64,000 nucleotides of DNA from Rotaria sordida (GCA_905250125.1 CAJNOL010000053.1:248749-312748), one strand, 5' to 3'; positions 1 through 11,870 are shown, numbered from the stretch's first letter. Numbers and translations are program-made. Notes: generated by a model not told the origin, from the sequence alone.

Positions 1-97
1 ATTTGAAAAAATAATAAAAAATATACAATACATTATTTGTTGGTCGTTATAACTTTTATTCGAATTTTATGTTCATTGATTTTTGTAGATTCGATTG

Positions 98-1125
98 ATG
101 TCTAACACAAAATTGCTTTCAACGGATACTAGTGTTTTAACTCAACGATTGCAAAATGCTGAAAAGTCCATAATATTTCTTCAACGCGAACATGCATCAA
201 CATTAGCTAGTCTTCATGAAGAAATCACCAAATTGCAACAGGAATATAGTGGTTAGTATATAATGTTCGATTATTTGTTTTTTGTTTCATACGTCTATCG
301 TAACATTTAAGATTTGACATTTCAATTAACGATTGGTGGTACTGTAATTAATTCTGTAGATGATAGTAAGTAATAACTACAAATAAAAAGTTTATGAATC
401 TTCCATTATTCAAAATAATTGAAGGTAAAATTCGAAAAACGGTTGAACAACTTGAAAATGAATTATATCAATATAAAGATAAAATAAAAGATTTAAATGA
501 AAATTTAGAAGAAAAAGAAAAACTTTTAAAAGATTATGAAAATCGTCTTATTGTAAATGATCGTAAACATGCATTAGAATTACATAAACAATATGATAAA
601 CAACGAGAACTTAAAATTGAACTTGAACATCGTTCAATATTAATTGCAGAACTTACAAATCAATTACATCGGGAAAAACAACATCAACAAAGTGTACGAA
701 ATCGTATTCAACTTGGACAAATTCTTTTACCTAATAAACCAACTAAATTAAAATATAACGATGAACAACAACAACAACAACTTTTGCCATCCAACCGTCA
801 TATATCGAAACGTTCATCATCCCCAAGTAATCAAAGTAGTACTGATCAAGAATTAACAAAAGTTTTGTTTATTGGACGACGTCCAACTCCTCCACAACAA
901 TTGCAACTAATTTCATCTAAAAATATAGAGTCACACAATGAACAATTATATACCAAACGTCAACGTCAGTTACTAAACAGTCATACAGAAAATATGGATT
1001 TAAATAAAATCACATCATCACGACCAACAAATAAATTATCAACTGTTCTACCGCCTATTGTCAGTAAAAAAATGCCACTTAAAGCATTTGCTACAATAAC
1101 ACTTCAACGCGAAGGCGATGCTTGA
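98..1125 (+). CDS. CCDC92: CCDC92-like coiled-coil protein (5' end may lie outside the window)
   Basis: The first exon (98-251) encodes a heptad segment containing FLQREHASTLASLHEEI, the signature of the N-terminal CCDC92/CCDC74 domain. The last exon (425-1125) carries a long coiled coil, including the family-like segment LEHRSILIAELTNQLH, then a Gln/Ser-rich low-complexity tail ending PLKAFATITLQREGDA. Introns run from 252 (GTTAGT) to 424. A 6-nt exon at 360-365, between tag and gtaagt, is possible and keeps frame; the total is 285 or 287 codons including stop. An acceptor-like ttttgtag ends at position 88 and the frame stays open upstream of the ATG, so a further 5' exon may exist. In vertebrates CCDC92 is a centriole/ciliary-interface interactor; that role here is inferred from homology. 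Identification is firm at the N-terminal motif and weaker over the tail. Confidence 0.8.
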
Positions 1126-2500
1126 AAAAATATTATCATTTAATGTCTGTTTGGTTGTATGTATAGAAGATAGAATTAAGCGAGCAGTTTTTCTTTATTC
1201 TTGTTTCTTTTTTTCTTTATGAAATTATTTTTCTGCTTGATTTTTTTTTTCGAGTTACAATAATAATGTTTCTTTTTTGACAGAAAAAAGTGAATATCGC
1301 ATATAAAAGATCTACATTGCAGAATACTTAGAAGGTTTAGAAGCACAATTGACTTCTCGGAACACCAAGTTTTTCATTTTTTTTTTCGCGCTATATTTCG
1401 AGGTCAACTATAAACTTAACAGAAAATTGTACATATCTATCAGAGAACAAGGTTTCTTAGGCTTTTACATATATGTTCATTTATCAGATCAAGTAGATTA
1501 ATAGTTAGGTAGAGAGAAGATCATATCCTATACATGTTTAAGACATATTGAATTAGTGATTAGTTTATTATAAGAAAATATTTCCACATTTTAAGAATTG
1601 TTACTAAATGTCTAACGGATTTTATATACGAAAAATATGTCTGTTGATTATGAATACTTGGTTTTCGTGACATATCTTCACTTATGCATAGTACTTCATT
1701 TACATTGATGAGATCAAAAGAAAATAGAGGCATATATTCACGTATAATAAATCATTGAAAACAATACCTTTTTTTAATTTTCTACAAATGAAAATGTATT
1801 GATTTAAATGTTGAAAAATTATTGAAATTCAACAAGAAATAGGAATAGAGCGTAGAGAATATAAATTTCTATTCTTCAAATTCAATATCATGTTCTTCTT
1901 TAACATTCAGCATTCATAAGTTGCCTAATTGTAGCTCGGATACAAATCTAGACTTAAGAGCCTAGTGTTCTATAATAAAATTTAAGTAAAATCATTGTTA
2001 AATGAAAAAGAAAATAATGTTTTGTTACTAATTTAAATTTGTTTCGCTGTCACTATTAGACTATTTAATAATAGTAAAGAGCATAGAAGTAATGATAAAG
2101 ATCATCTATCGCCTGTAGCTTCATAATTATCATGGTTTGATTAAATAAATATAGTAGCAACAATTTGTTCAGTGTTTTTCTTCTTAGCCATTGATTCATT
2201 ATGAATCTGTTATATGAAGAAAATAAGTAAATTAATCAAATCGACTAATTTACAATCTCTTACTATTTCCAATTCAAAAGATAATTAGATTGTAGAAATT
2301 GTCTTAGACAATATTTTTCATATTTTAATTTCCTAGAAGTATTCATACTGATGGATTTCGTCTTGTTTATTATTTTATGACTCATTTTATTGAAACAAAA
2401 TGATAATATTATTTGAATGCTTTTTATGTCGTGGATATTGTTATGTGTTGAAAAACGGTGATATATTATCACAAGATAATATTGAATATCTGAAAACAGA
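1126..2500. other. AT-rich intergenic DNA, no gene seen
   Basis: The region starts as the presumed 3' flank of the CCDC92-like gene. Short ORFs are random in composition and no conserved motif, repeat pair or RNA gene was recognised. Confidence 0.6.
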
Positions 2501-2814
2501 AAATAAGTCAAAAATATTGTCTTTCGTATTTTCGATGTCTATGTGGTTGAACTTTTCGTGCTTGTATGTTTTTCCATCCACCTCTCTTCATACGAAAGAA
2601 ATACAGAGCCACAATTATAAGACTACAAAGTAGACAGATTGAAATTGTACTTGTTAGTGTTGCGTGACCTAATATTAATACGTCGACCATAGTTATAATC
2701 GTGCCAGTCAATATACCGATTGCCTATTTGAAAAAATTGGCTATTATTGCAGAATAAACTAAAGAAAATGAGGTAAGTTTGTTAGTGAAATCGTCTCTAC
2801 TTATAAATCACAAG

Positions 2815-3269
2815 AAATTACACAGTTATTAGATCGTCTTGCTCATTGCTGTTCGTCAATGATGATACTATGATTGTTGTTGCTTTGTTTTGTTTCGCAT
2901 CACATATCGATAAACAAAAGTCATTGCAGATAACGAGATGAGCCTTATATGTAATACAATTGCAACGCCGCTGTGGAAGATTTAACACATTTTTTCAATA
3001 TTGGAATCACTATCATAAGTGATAGCGGTGCATTTTTCCAAGATACCGTAATGTTCAAGTTCACTCCTAATGATTGCAGTAATGTTAACATTGTTGTGGT
3101 GGCCTTCAAAAATATAAAATGAATGACTTTCATAGACATAGTGCACAATTAGATATACATACGACCGTATTTTCTCATCGGACCATAAGTTACATGTTGC
3201 AGCAACATTAGATATGTTACTTAAGCGGTGATAAAGATTTTCGGAGTGAACGATCACAAGTGTCCCCAT
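2815..3269 (-). mobile_element. Decayed hAT-family transposase fragment
   Basis: On the minus strand the translation contains CNLWSDEKIRSYVYLIVHYV, then a segment with AITYDSDSNIEK, then after a frameshift CNCITYKAHLVICNDFCLSI. These match, in order, the hAT core blocks 'T.D.WSs....sy..it.H', 'vtDnasNm' and 'C.aH.lnL...D'. Stops and a frame change interrupt the reading, and the first catalytic-type Asp is lost (CNLW instead of TDxW), so it cannot be active. Further Cys-rich and hAT-like bits on the same strand up to about 4,450 suggest the remnant is longer, but that extension is weak. No intact terminal inverted repeats or 8-bp target duplication were found. The family call rests on motif order, not on a search. 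Confidence 0.6.
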
Positions 3270-4450
3270 TTGTCGTTAAATAGTATTTGACGTGTTGGTA
3301 GAATATAGGCCTAAATGTAAAGAAAACTATATTAGACAGATTATAGTTCTTCTTTATAAAGCTTCAATTTTTTTTGCCTGAATATTTTCAAATAATAAGA
3401 TATTTTTGGATCAATCTAGAAAACTTATCATATGTATTATTTGTTAGATCCGACACATAATTTTAAGAAATTTTTTTATTCACTATTATACATTCGAGCA
3501 AATAATTGAATAAGTACATATATTTGACAATTGACAATAAACAAAACTGTCACATTTATCATTTCTTAATTTATTTTTCGTTTCTTAAAGCTTGATTGTT
3601 TCTCTAACAATGAATCGTAGACTAAAAGTTCTAATTTACACCAAATAACTGTCAAATGCTCTTAGCTATGATCATCTTATCTTATGCGAAAACATTTATC
3701 TAATTATGATCAGATAATTACTAATCGATGTTTGACAAGATTAACAACTAACTCATCTTACATGTGATAATATTGCAAAATGATTTGAAGTAAAATCGAG
3801 CTTCACATATATATATAAGACAACTGTTTCGATAAATAATATAGTCTTAAATATATCTTTACTTATCGAAATCGTATTTTGTATCCATTTGTCTTCTCGA
3901 ATACATTTTAAAAATCTATTCTTTGTTCAACATAAAATTTCTTTACATGTTACGATTCAGAAATAAAGCTTTCTCAAATGAAGTAGGATTTTTCAAGCAG
4001 TATTTTCAAGGAGTAATATGCTAAAAAGCTTATAAAAAGATATTTCATTTAGTTAACTTACCAGATAACAATTGTTCTATTAGCTTTTTGACGACAAATT
4101 GCAGTAGTTCATCACAGTATCGACTATCTTTGATACGACTTTCATCAACGTAATCATTCAATTTACGATTTTTGTTGGGATGAGTTGATGAACACTGTTT
4201 GATTTATTGGTTTCTGACACTAAGAGTTCTTTTTTACATATGAATTAATTTCCATAATCCTGGATGCAACTTGTTAAAAACTTTTTTCGTGAAAAAATCT
4301 TCGGACACTTATTATGTTGACAAACGTTTCTACGTCAATTTGGTGGCAAATGATCAGGCACTTGAAGTTCTTCTTGAATCAACATCTGTTGATTAATAAT
4401 CTCCTTAATCGAGTGATTTAATTTAAATATTGTTTTCTGCAATTCAATAA

Positions 4451-6010
4451 ATAGATTATGCATTAGTTGAGTCCATTGCCACTATTGACATTCCACTTTT
4501 ATCGCCATTATCATCTGATATTGTATAGACAAATGATGAAATGCATGATTATGGACTTCCATTTATATTAGTATAAAGCAAGTACATGATATCAAATAGT
4601 CTTGTTGTTAATGGAAGTGGTACTTTTAATATAAACGAAAGAGATACAGGATAGGCGTCGACTAAGAATGACAAAGGGTATCTAAGTGAAGTGAATGAAT
4701 AACGAAGACAGATAATAGAGAAAAATGGTCGAGACACATGAGAGAGAATAAAAAAGAAAAGTAACGGAGAAAGAAAAGGCTAGGTGACCGTGCAAGAAAA
4801 GTATAGAACGAATTAGTCTAGAAGACCCACGATAGCGAGCGTGTACAAGTGAAATAATACATAAACAGAGTAGTTAATACTGTAGATATACAAATGATGG
4901 ATATAGTGTGAAGAAAACTTCAAGCTTAGCATGTTGCTTCACATGAAGAGTAGATATACTGTTGATTCTTTCTTTTTTTACAATTGTTCGTAGCAACTGA
5001 TCGAAAAGAATCGACTATTTGGTGTAACAATAAAACCCGCATACGATTAGGTGAGGGAATTATAGAAGAATTTAGTACTACATCAAAATATTAGTTGGAC
5101 ATATAGTATAATGTCCAGGAAACATGTTCTAATTTTATTTCGAGAAAAAATATATATGTATAATTTTTCCATTCTGTTCATAGTACTTTTTTCTCTTACG
5201 TTTGATCATGTGTTCATACAGAGAAAAAAGAAAAAACAAGCTCAGTTCTAATTGGAGGCTGTCAATACAAGCTGTTCGTATAATCTAGAGAACAATGAAA
5301 TATTTATATCGTTATTTGTCTTGTAATTATTAACCTTATTTTTTGTATTGATATGAAAACAATATAAAATAATGTTAAAAAACAAAAATATAGAGTCATT
5401 GATGTAACGCTACGAATCACAAAAAATGGTACATTGCTTTTAAAAGTTTTCTGTTCAAAGGAGAAAGACTACAGAAATAGAACCATGTGAAACAAATTTT
5501 TATTTTTTATTCGAGGGAGACAATGTAAGTGTAGAAGTAATGGCGAGCAATAATACTCCTTGCGATAGTTCTCCCATAAGGCATACATCATCTATTCAGA
5601 TGGAATGATCTATTTCTAGACATGTAGTGACTCCTTTTTGATTGTTATGCTATCCGTTATGTACAACCAAGAAAATTTCTTTCTATATTAGCCTTATTTT
5701 TCGAGATATGTAAGTGTAAGGAGAGTTGCGATCTTATCTCATAGGCTATGAGATTACTTTTAGCATGACAAAAGAAATTCAATTTCGTATTATGGAGAAA
5801 ATCGTATAGTAAATGGGAAGGTCTACAACGTTTGTATGGTCTCTTTCGTCTGTACGGATGTCATATCTATGCTTATTGTCATACAAGCTCCGCATGATTC
5901 GCTCTGCGTTTACTCTTCATACAAATATTGGGACTTCCTGGTCACACGCGCGCACGATAGAAATGAGAGAGAGTCAGAAGAGTGAATTTTAAGGTAACAC
6001 GAATGCTGCT
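4451..6010. other. Intergenic DNA, no gene seen
   Basis: It holds short purine-rich runs (about 4,730-4,800) and slightly more GC-balanced stretches (5,550-6,000) that look like eroded repeat DNA. No coding motif was recognised on either strand. Confidence 0.5.
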
Positions 6011-6396
6011 CTCCTGATAGATATTTTCGTGACAGTTACTCCACAACAACAGTTACTTCCCAGAGACATTTGCTCACCAACGGTACTTAACAGAATTCCT
6101 ATTGATTAGGATGGGTATGGGTGTGATCTATAGAAGACTCACACTCACACCCTTTTTATACTTCTATCTGTTTATACTATGATGAACATTCAATGAGGTT
6201 GATAACAAGCTTCAAATCAATTCGTGAATTTTTCATCGTTTTGTGAATCCTACACTAACTTATAACTGCTTTAGATGCTTCTTAGCTTGTAATAAACTGT
6301 AACTCTTGAAAAATTATTTTGAACTTTTCAATAGAGCACACATCGTTAAAATCCAACTGTCTGAAGAGTAGGTGTCGCTGAAGTATCTGTCAGGAG
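6011..6396. repeat. Degenerate foldback element with TG-rich core
   Basis: CTCCTGATAGATATTTTCGT at 6011 is matched, on the opposite strand, by CTCCTGACAGATACTTCAGC ending at 6396; the similarity continues for about 30 bp. The interior holds a short hairpin around 6,110-6,155 with gatgggtatgggtgtga facing tcacactcacaccc. The arms are much more diverged than in the element at 7,814, so this is an old copy or only a partly preserved one. Confidence 0.45.
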
Positions 6397-7044
6397 GGTC
6401 ATGGAACCATGTCCAAGAGTTTTTTCTAGAAAGACAAACATATCAATCGATGAAATTCATCCGATCATTCCACTCTTTGATCGATGCTGATATAGAAGAA
6501 CTAATAGGCTGTCCATTATAGAAAAGCTCTGTTATGTGTTGTATTTGAAAAATCTTGAAGCTTCTTCAATTCTGTAAATAAAAACTTTTTCCTATTACAA
6601 CTCCTTGAACGCACTGCTATATTAGTTTTCTAAGAGTGAACTTCGTGTCTTCTCCTTCCATTGTTCTCGATGAAATATAGGCATTGTAAAGGTCCTTCTG
6701 TTTGACTTAGTTTTATGCGTAAGAGCTACTTCAAACAAAACTATCATTTCTATATGCTGAGCATCCTTAACTGGACCTTTCTTAAAATTACTCTTTGGTG
6801 ATTAAAATGCCTCATTTCCAGATGTCATTGTTTTTTTGTTGCTTATGGCTACTTTTGACTTTCAATTTTAATTTTATTGTTAGTCTAATAATATTGAAAA
6901 TCAAATATACTAGATTTCACACTATAGTTCATTCAAATGGCAACGCAAGTAACACTAACAAACATTACAAACCGATTAAAAGCCATAAAATTGCCAACTA
7001 AAATTCATCGAGCGTAATCAAACTTCTTGATAACTACCTAGACA
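6397..7044. other. Intergenic DNA, no gene seen
   Basis: Only an unsupported 68-codon ORF (6795-7001) is present; its product is hydrophobic, low in complexity and unlike any family I know. Confidence 0.5.
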
Positions 7045-7252
7045 CAGGATGTCTCAAAAATTTTATAGTTGAGCATCAAAGTCTTTTGACACATTTTTGC
7101 TTAAACTTTTGAGTACGTAGTATGATAAAGCCACAAAAGCTCTATCATTTCACATATTCAATAGTTCAAATGAAAATCTATTGATGTATTCTGGGACTCG
7201 ATCGCACGATTTTTGATTTTTCAAAATGTTTACATCTTTTTGAGATACTCTG
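7045..7252. mobile_element. Small non-autonomous TIR element (MITE-like, about 208 bp)
   Basis: The left end CAGGATGTCTCAAAAA is matched in inverse orientation by the right end (TTTTTGAGATACTCTG). The interior has no ORF. No clear target-site duplication was seen, so the superfamily is undecided; the CAG-start and short ends resemble cut-and-paste DNA transposon derivatives. Confidence 0.5.
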
Positions 7253-7813
7253 CAGTTACATTCACACAAAAGACCTTTCAGCAATTTCTTAAACTGTTTC
7301 AAAACAGACAACCAGACTACCTAGACTTGTGAATAACAGCAGAAAGAAGAGAGTCATGCTTTTAGCACACACTCCATAATCCACAAAGAGTGAGTAATAC
7401 AATACTTTTCATAAAAAATCGATGCACATATCGATTTCTTTGGCTGCCATTACGAAAGATGACTTCCCATATCAGAAGTAATCACAAATATCTACGGACT
7501 TGAAAAACTTCTATATCTATCAGCCATATTCTATATCATTCTATCATCTCTAATCATTCGCCTATAAGGAAAAAAACTTCTGATACGTTTTCCTCTCTAC
7601 CAGTAAAGACAAGTTGTCCTTTCCATCACAGTCATGCATCACTTTGAAAAAACATTCATGCCACTTTTTTATCATGTATATTGACCAATTGTAATTAATC
7701 AGAAACAACACAAAGCTTTTACAAAATCAAATCTTTTAACGTCTTTTCTCAAGCTACAACTTTAGATTAAGCATGTTCCATCACAGAAGACCTATTTCAA
7801 TCTGACGAAAGAC
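7253..7813. other. Intergenic DNA, no gene seen
   Basis: The stretch between the MITE-like element and the large palindrome contains no ORF with recognisable content and no repeat pair. Confidence 0.5.
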
Positions 7814-8463
7814 GATATCCAAGTGCCGGAGCGCTTTTCAGCTGGGACTTAATGTATCTTGTAGAGTTTAGTGACTTATATCCACCCTAAAAACAGTTCA
7901 TGTCCCTGGCTTGTTTCTGATGAGAACGAACGTTTTTAGTATTATAGCTGGTTATTTCTACAGCATTTGAACCACATTATACAAAAAATGATTTCCAATT
8001 TTGATAAAATTTTCAGCATTTGTAGAGTTTTTAATTCTGAGCATTTTGACAAAAAACATTTTTTTCAAAACTCTTTTCTTTTGATGGAGATAAACTCGAA
8101 GTACTTTAAGCAGTAAAGATGCAGAAATTCTCAAGAGAATTTTTTTGTGAATTCTTAGGTTTTTACTGGTTAAAGTATTTCGAGTTTATCTCCATCAAAA
8201 GAAAAGCGTTTTGAAAAATCTTTTTTTATCAAAATGCTCAGAATTAAAAACTCTACAAATGCTGAAAATTTTATCAAAATTGGAAATCATTTTTTGTATA
8301 ATGTGGTTCAAATGTTGTAGAAATAACCAGCTATAATACTAAAACGTTCCTGTTCATCAAAAACAAGCCATGAGCCGGAATTGGTTTTATGGTAGACATA
8401 GGTCACTAAGCTCTACAAGATACACTAAGTCCCAGCTGAAAAGTGCTCTGGCACTTCGATATG
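7814..8463. mobile_element. Near-perfect 650-bp foldback (palindromic) element
   Basis: The arms at about 7814-8118 and 8160-8463 are reverse complements over roughly 305 bp with few mismatches and short indels. For example, gatggagataaactcgaagt at 8083 faces its mirror at about 8,170-8,195, and the outer ends gatatccaagtgccggagcg / gcatatcgaagtgccagagc match. The roughly 40-bp loop itself contains a small hairpin. There is no ORF. The high arm identity implies a recent origin or arm homogenisation. Ends and inner motif (gggacttartgtat) are shared with the element at 11,247, so both belong to one family. Confidence 0.85.
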
Positions 8464-9347
8464 CTACCTCGTGAGAAGAGCTTTAAAGATCTTTTTTTTT
8501 GACACATGCCTTACTTACAGATTATTTTTGAAACTTTGAGAGCTAATTTGATTGATAAGACTTTTTAAGTCTCTTCCAAGTACGATTCATTTCTGGTATG
8601 TTTCCGAAAGAATACGATACGATTCCAGTGAGGTTCTGCATGGATACGACTAATTTCTGGACTAGTTTCGGTGATCTCGTTTTGTTTTCGGCCGCATACA
8701 ATATACTTTCCTTTTATTCCAGTGACGGAAAATATTTGGAAGAGGTCGTTTTTTCTGTACGGTGATTTTCTAGTCAAATTAATGCCTTTACCTTTCATGT
8801 ATTTTTTCGATTGTTTCCGGCAGGAATAAAGCAGAAACAGACCGTTTCCTTCGAGTCCTTGTGGTATTCAGGAATCGGGATCATCGACCTGGTGTTGGCT
8901 AATATAATTTTTTAGAGAACGTTAGTTGTTGTTTTTTTATCAAGTCAAGTAAAAGTGTTAAAATTCTGAATACGTAGATGGCTCGAAGTAGTAGATTGAA
9001 AAATTAAGATTATGACTTAAATGCGATGGCTTTGGCTTAGTCATGAAACTATTGTCTTATTAGTAGAGATTTGGCGAATGCTTTGATCAATTCTTATTTT
9101 AGATTGAACCAATAAACTCATTAGAAGAATCTCTTCTCGCTATCTGACATACTACTAATCTCACCGATTCTTAGTATGGAGATTTAACGATGATCTAACT
9201 CAAAGAGCTCGATTTTCTACTGGTTTTTATTCTATTGAAAAGCAACACAGCTTTGTGTTCTATTTTGTTTATATATTTAGTTATTAAGGTTCTTAAAACA
9301 ACAAATAAGGTGACAGACGATAGCTAGTCAACGAAGACTAAGTAATA
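8464..9347. other. Intergenic DNA, possible eroded repeat
   Basis: Positions 8,570-8,900 are less AT-rich than the surroundings, with repeated TTCCGG/CCGGAA-like words, suggesting an old transposon fragment. No coding similarity was seen. 9,120-9,347 is the 3' flank of the KY-domain gene. Confidence 0.4.
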
Positions 9348-11108
9348 TTAACAAATCATATTGAAAACACAAATAGTTGAATCAGTTTTTTTGTCCCAAC
9401 AGCCGATAATATATACATCGCCTCGAACTCGTATTTTCTTCTTAACTACTTCTTTTTTATACTCATTTACATCGAGTTCAATATTGTCGTCACCATTTCG
9501 AATTTTCACTGTATGAGCACCGGGTACGATCATATGTATTAGCACTTGCTCATTTTGTCGCAACAGACGCTGAAGTGGTTCAATCAAAATACATTGATGT
9601 TCTTCAAATGATTGATGCACTAGTGGAAAAGTGATTGATTGAGAAATATTTGATCCAGGTAATCGTATACAGATGGCTGCTCGATATGTTGTTTCCTTAT
9701 TTGTTTTGGCATACAAAGTGATCTCATACGGACCATTTTTAGCGGGAGGAGCAATATAACAATTGAATACATCGTTTTGAATTACATCACGTTGACATAA
9801 TGTATATAATCGTCTTGAATATTCTATGCCACCAATAATTAACGTGGCAAATACATGAGCAGGCTCCGGTGATCTGATAGAGACTTTGAACAAATGTTGA
9901 TCTGGTAATTTTTTTGAAACTACTTTTGATAAAGATTGATTATGCGTACGTAAATATTGACTCGATTTCTTTCTAGACAAACTATGGATATTATTGTTAT
10001 CGATAGTATGACTGTCTATCGATGTGTGTTGAGTTAATATATTAGGGATGGTGTCATCGATTGATTGCTGAGAATTTTTCATATTATCGGTAATATTGAC
10101 AGACAATAATTGTTGCTCCTTAATTGTATCAACCATTGTTTGTTTGATGAGATCTAGTGAAAGTACCTGTTGTTGTTGTGCCACTGCATCAGTTAACGCT
10201 TGTTTCTGTTCAGCAAATAAGCGATTCAATTCCGCATCATCATGATGCTGCTTTGTAATAGCGAAATTCTCTATCTTTTGAACAAGAGTATTTTGTAACT
10301 GGTTAATAGCATTAGTTTCGGTAGATATTGATTGAAGAATTTCTTCATTTTTTAATATAATTTTTTGTACTTCTTGTTCTATTGTCTGGATTAAAGTAAG
10401 TTGAAGTTGTTCCATTGATTGTGATGTATTATGATGTGTATCTAGAGTTTCTATTAATATCTGTTTCAAAGTATCAATTGAAGCAGTAGTAGTGCTAACA
10501 GATTTTTCAAATGCTATTGCCAACGAATTATTTTGTTCTTCTAATAGACGAATTATTTCTTCCTTATTGTTAGCTTCTGCTGTTGCTTGTAAAATAACCT
10601 CTTTTCCTTTTTTCATTGTTCGAAGTAATGTTCTCTTCTTTATATTCATTTCTTTTCGCAGTGAAGCAAAAAGTAGTTGTCGTTCAGTTCTCATTGCTTT
10701 AGTAAATGTCTCTTTGAAAGTTGTTGCATCAATCTCCACTATTTTAGGTGATTCAGTACGTGCACGAAGATGAGAACCTGTAGACTTTCTCGTTTGTGTT
10801 GGACTAGTAGTAAACTCATTAGTTGGAGTCGTTGTTGCACGATGAGCTGTGAGTGGACGATGTTTGGGCCGTCGTGCTTGCTCAGATACTGTTGTTGGAC
10901 GTTTGAACAACGAAGATTTTGACATCGATTGAGTTGTTGACTCACGTTGGTCATCCGCATAATTAAAAATATAATAAGTATTTCTATATGTTGGACGGTC
11001 TTTACGAAGACCAAGAACATGATATGTCGACGAACCGACTTTGAACGTGTGAGTAATATCGAAAAATTGACCATCTTGTGTCGTGAGGTTACGGTTTTCT
11101 GCATACAT
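9348..11108 (-). CDS. KY-type (kyphoscoliosis peptidase-like) Ig-fold domain protein with coiled coil
   Basis: A single uninterrupted frame of 586 codons. Residues 1-60 form a small N-terminal segment, 60-130 are low-complexity Ser/Thr/Arg-rich, and about 130-340 are Gln-rich helical/coiled-coil repeats. Residues about 415-586 resemble the C-terminal KY repeat: KVSIRSPEPAHVFATLIIGG, then APPAKNGPYEITLYAKT, then FPLVHQSFEEHQCILIEPL, and a final beta-rich segment. In the KY family this domain follows a transglutaminase-like core; that core (Cys-His-Asp) is absent here, so no peptidase activity is expected. The gene is intronless, unlike nearly every neighbour, which could mean retroposition or acquisition. 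A foldback element sits just upstream (11,247). The start at 11108 is the first ATG of the frame. The KY assignment is by motif recognition only. Confidence 0.65.
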   Translation of the reverse strand: MYAENRNLTTQDGQFFDITHTFKVGSSTYHVLGLRKDRPTYRNTYYIFNYADDQRESTTQSMSKSSLFKRPTTVSEQARRPKHRPLTAHRATTTPTNEFTTSPTQTRKSTGSHLRARTESPKIVEIDATTFKETFTKAMRTERQLLFASLRKEMNIKKRTLLRTMKKGKEVILQATAEANNKEEIIRLLEEQNNSLAIAFEKSVSTTTASIDTLKQILIETLDTHHNTSQSMEQLQLTLIQTIEQEVQKIILKNEEILQSISTETNAINQLQNTLVQKIENFAITKQHHDDAELNRLFAEQKQALTDAVAQQQQVLSLDLIKQTMVDTIKEQQLLSVNITDNMKNSQQSIDDTIPNILTQHTSIDSHTIDNNNIHSLSRKKSSQYLRTHNQSLSKVVSKKLPDQHLFKVSIRSPEPAHVFATLIIGGIEYSRRLYTLCQRDVIQNDVFNCYIAPPAKNGPYEITLYAKTNKETTYRAAICIRLPGSNISQSITFPLVHQSFEEHQCILIEPLQRLLRQNEQVLIHMIVPGAHTVKIRNGDDNIELDVNEYKKEVVKKKIRVRGDVYIIGCWDKKTDSTICVFNMIC

Positions 11109-11246
11109 TTCTTACTTTGATAAATTATATACAAGCAATGTTTTTGTTATACTAAAAGTTTATCGAAAGCAAAATGATGAGAATTTTTACAGTAATATCA
11201 ACGGACTAAATGATAGAATTTCTAATGTTTTTCCACTGTTAACACT

Positions 11247-11870
11247 GACAAGAGAACATACTCAGGTGTCCGTTCACTTTTTCAGTCAGAACTTAGTAGA
11301 TGTTGTAGACCATAGTGAACTATGTCTACCATAACAAGAGTTCGTGTTGATAGCTGGCTTTTGAAGAAATTGAATATTTTTAGTGAATTTTATCTGTAGG
11401 ACTCACATTTGTAGCAAGATCATATTTTCGAAAGTCGATCTAAAACTTTGCTCACATAAAGTCGTTAATTAGATTAACTTGTACAAAAAAAATTCAAAAT
11501 TCTCGAACTAAATGTTTTTGCGACACGGAGCTTTTCTGATATAGACTATTTTTCAACAGTAATATATGCAGCATGTATTTTTTGAAATCATTATATCTTG
11601 GAGATATAGTTTAAGAATTCTGAAATTTTTTATGCAAACTAGTCTAATTAATGACTTTGTGTGGACGAAGTTTTAGATTGAGATTCTACAATATGGTCTT
11701 GCTACAAATGTGGAATTCTACAATTGAAATTCACTAAAAACGTTCGATCTCTTCGGAAACAACTCATGAGCACGAACTCTTTTTATTGTAGACATAAAGT
11801 AATTAAGGTCTATAACATACACTAAGTCCCGACGAAAGAGTGAAAGGATACCTGGAAATATTCTCTTGTA
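11247..11870. mobile_element. Foldback element, same family as the one at 7,814
   Basis: The left end gacaagagaacatactcagg is matched inversely by the right end (rc tacaagagaatatttccagg). Further in, agttcgtgttgat.. faces ..gagcacgaact, and the arms around 11,400-11,480 and 11,640-11,715 also pair (ttagattaact / taatgactttgtgtgg region). The subterminal gggacttagtgtat and ttatagac words are shared with the 650-bp palindrome. The arms are clearly more diverged than in that copy. No ORF. Confidence 0.7.

Noticed and set aside
2263..2711. ORFs on both strands beside the hAT remnant, one with a hydrophobic segment
   Set aside because: No recognised motif; they overlap each other on opposite strands and have typical AT-rich composition.
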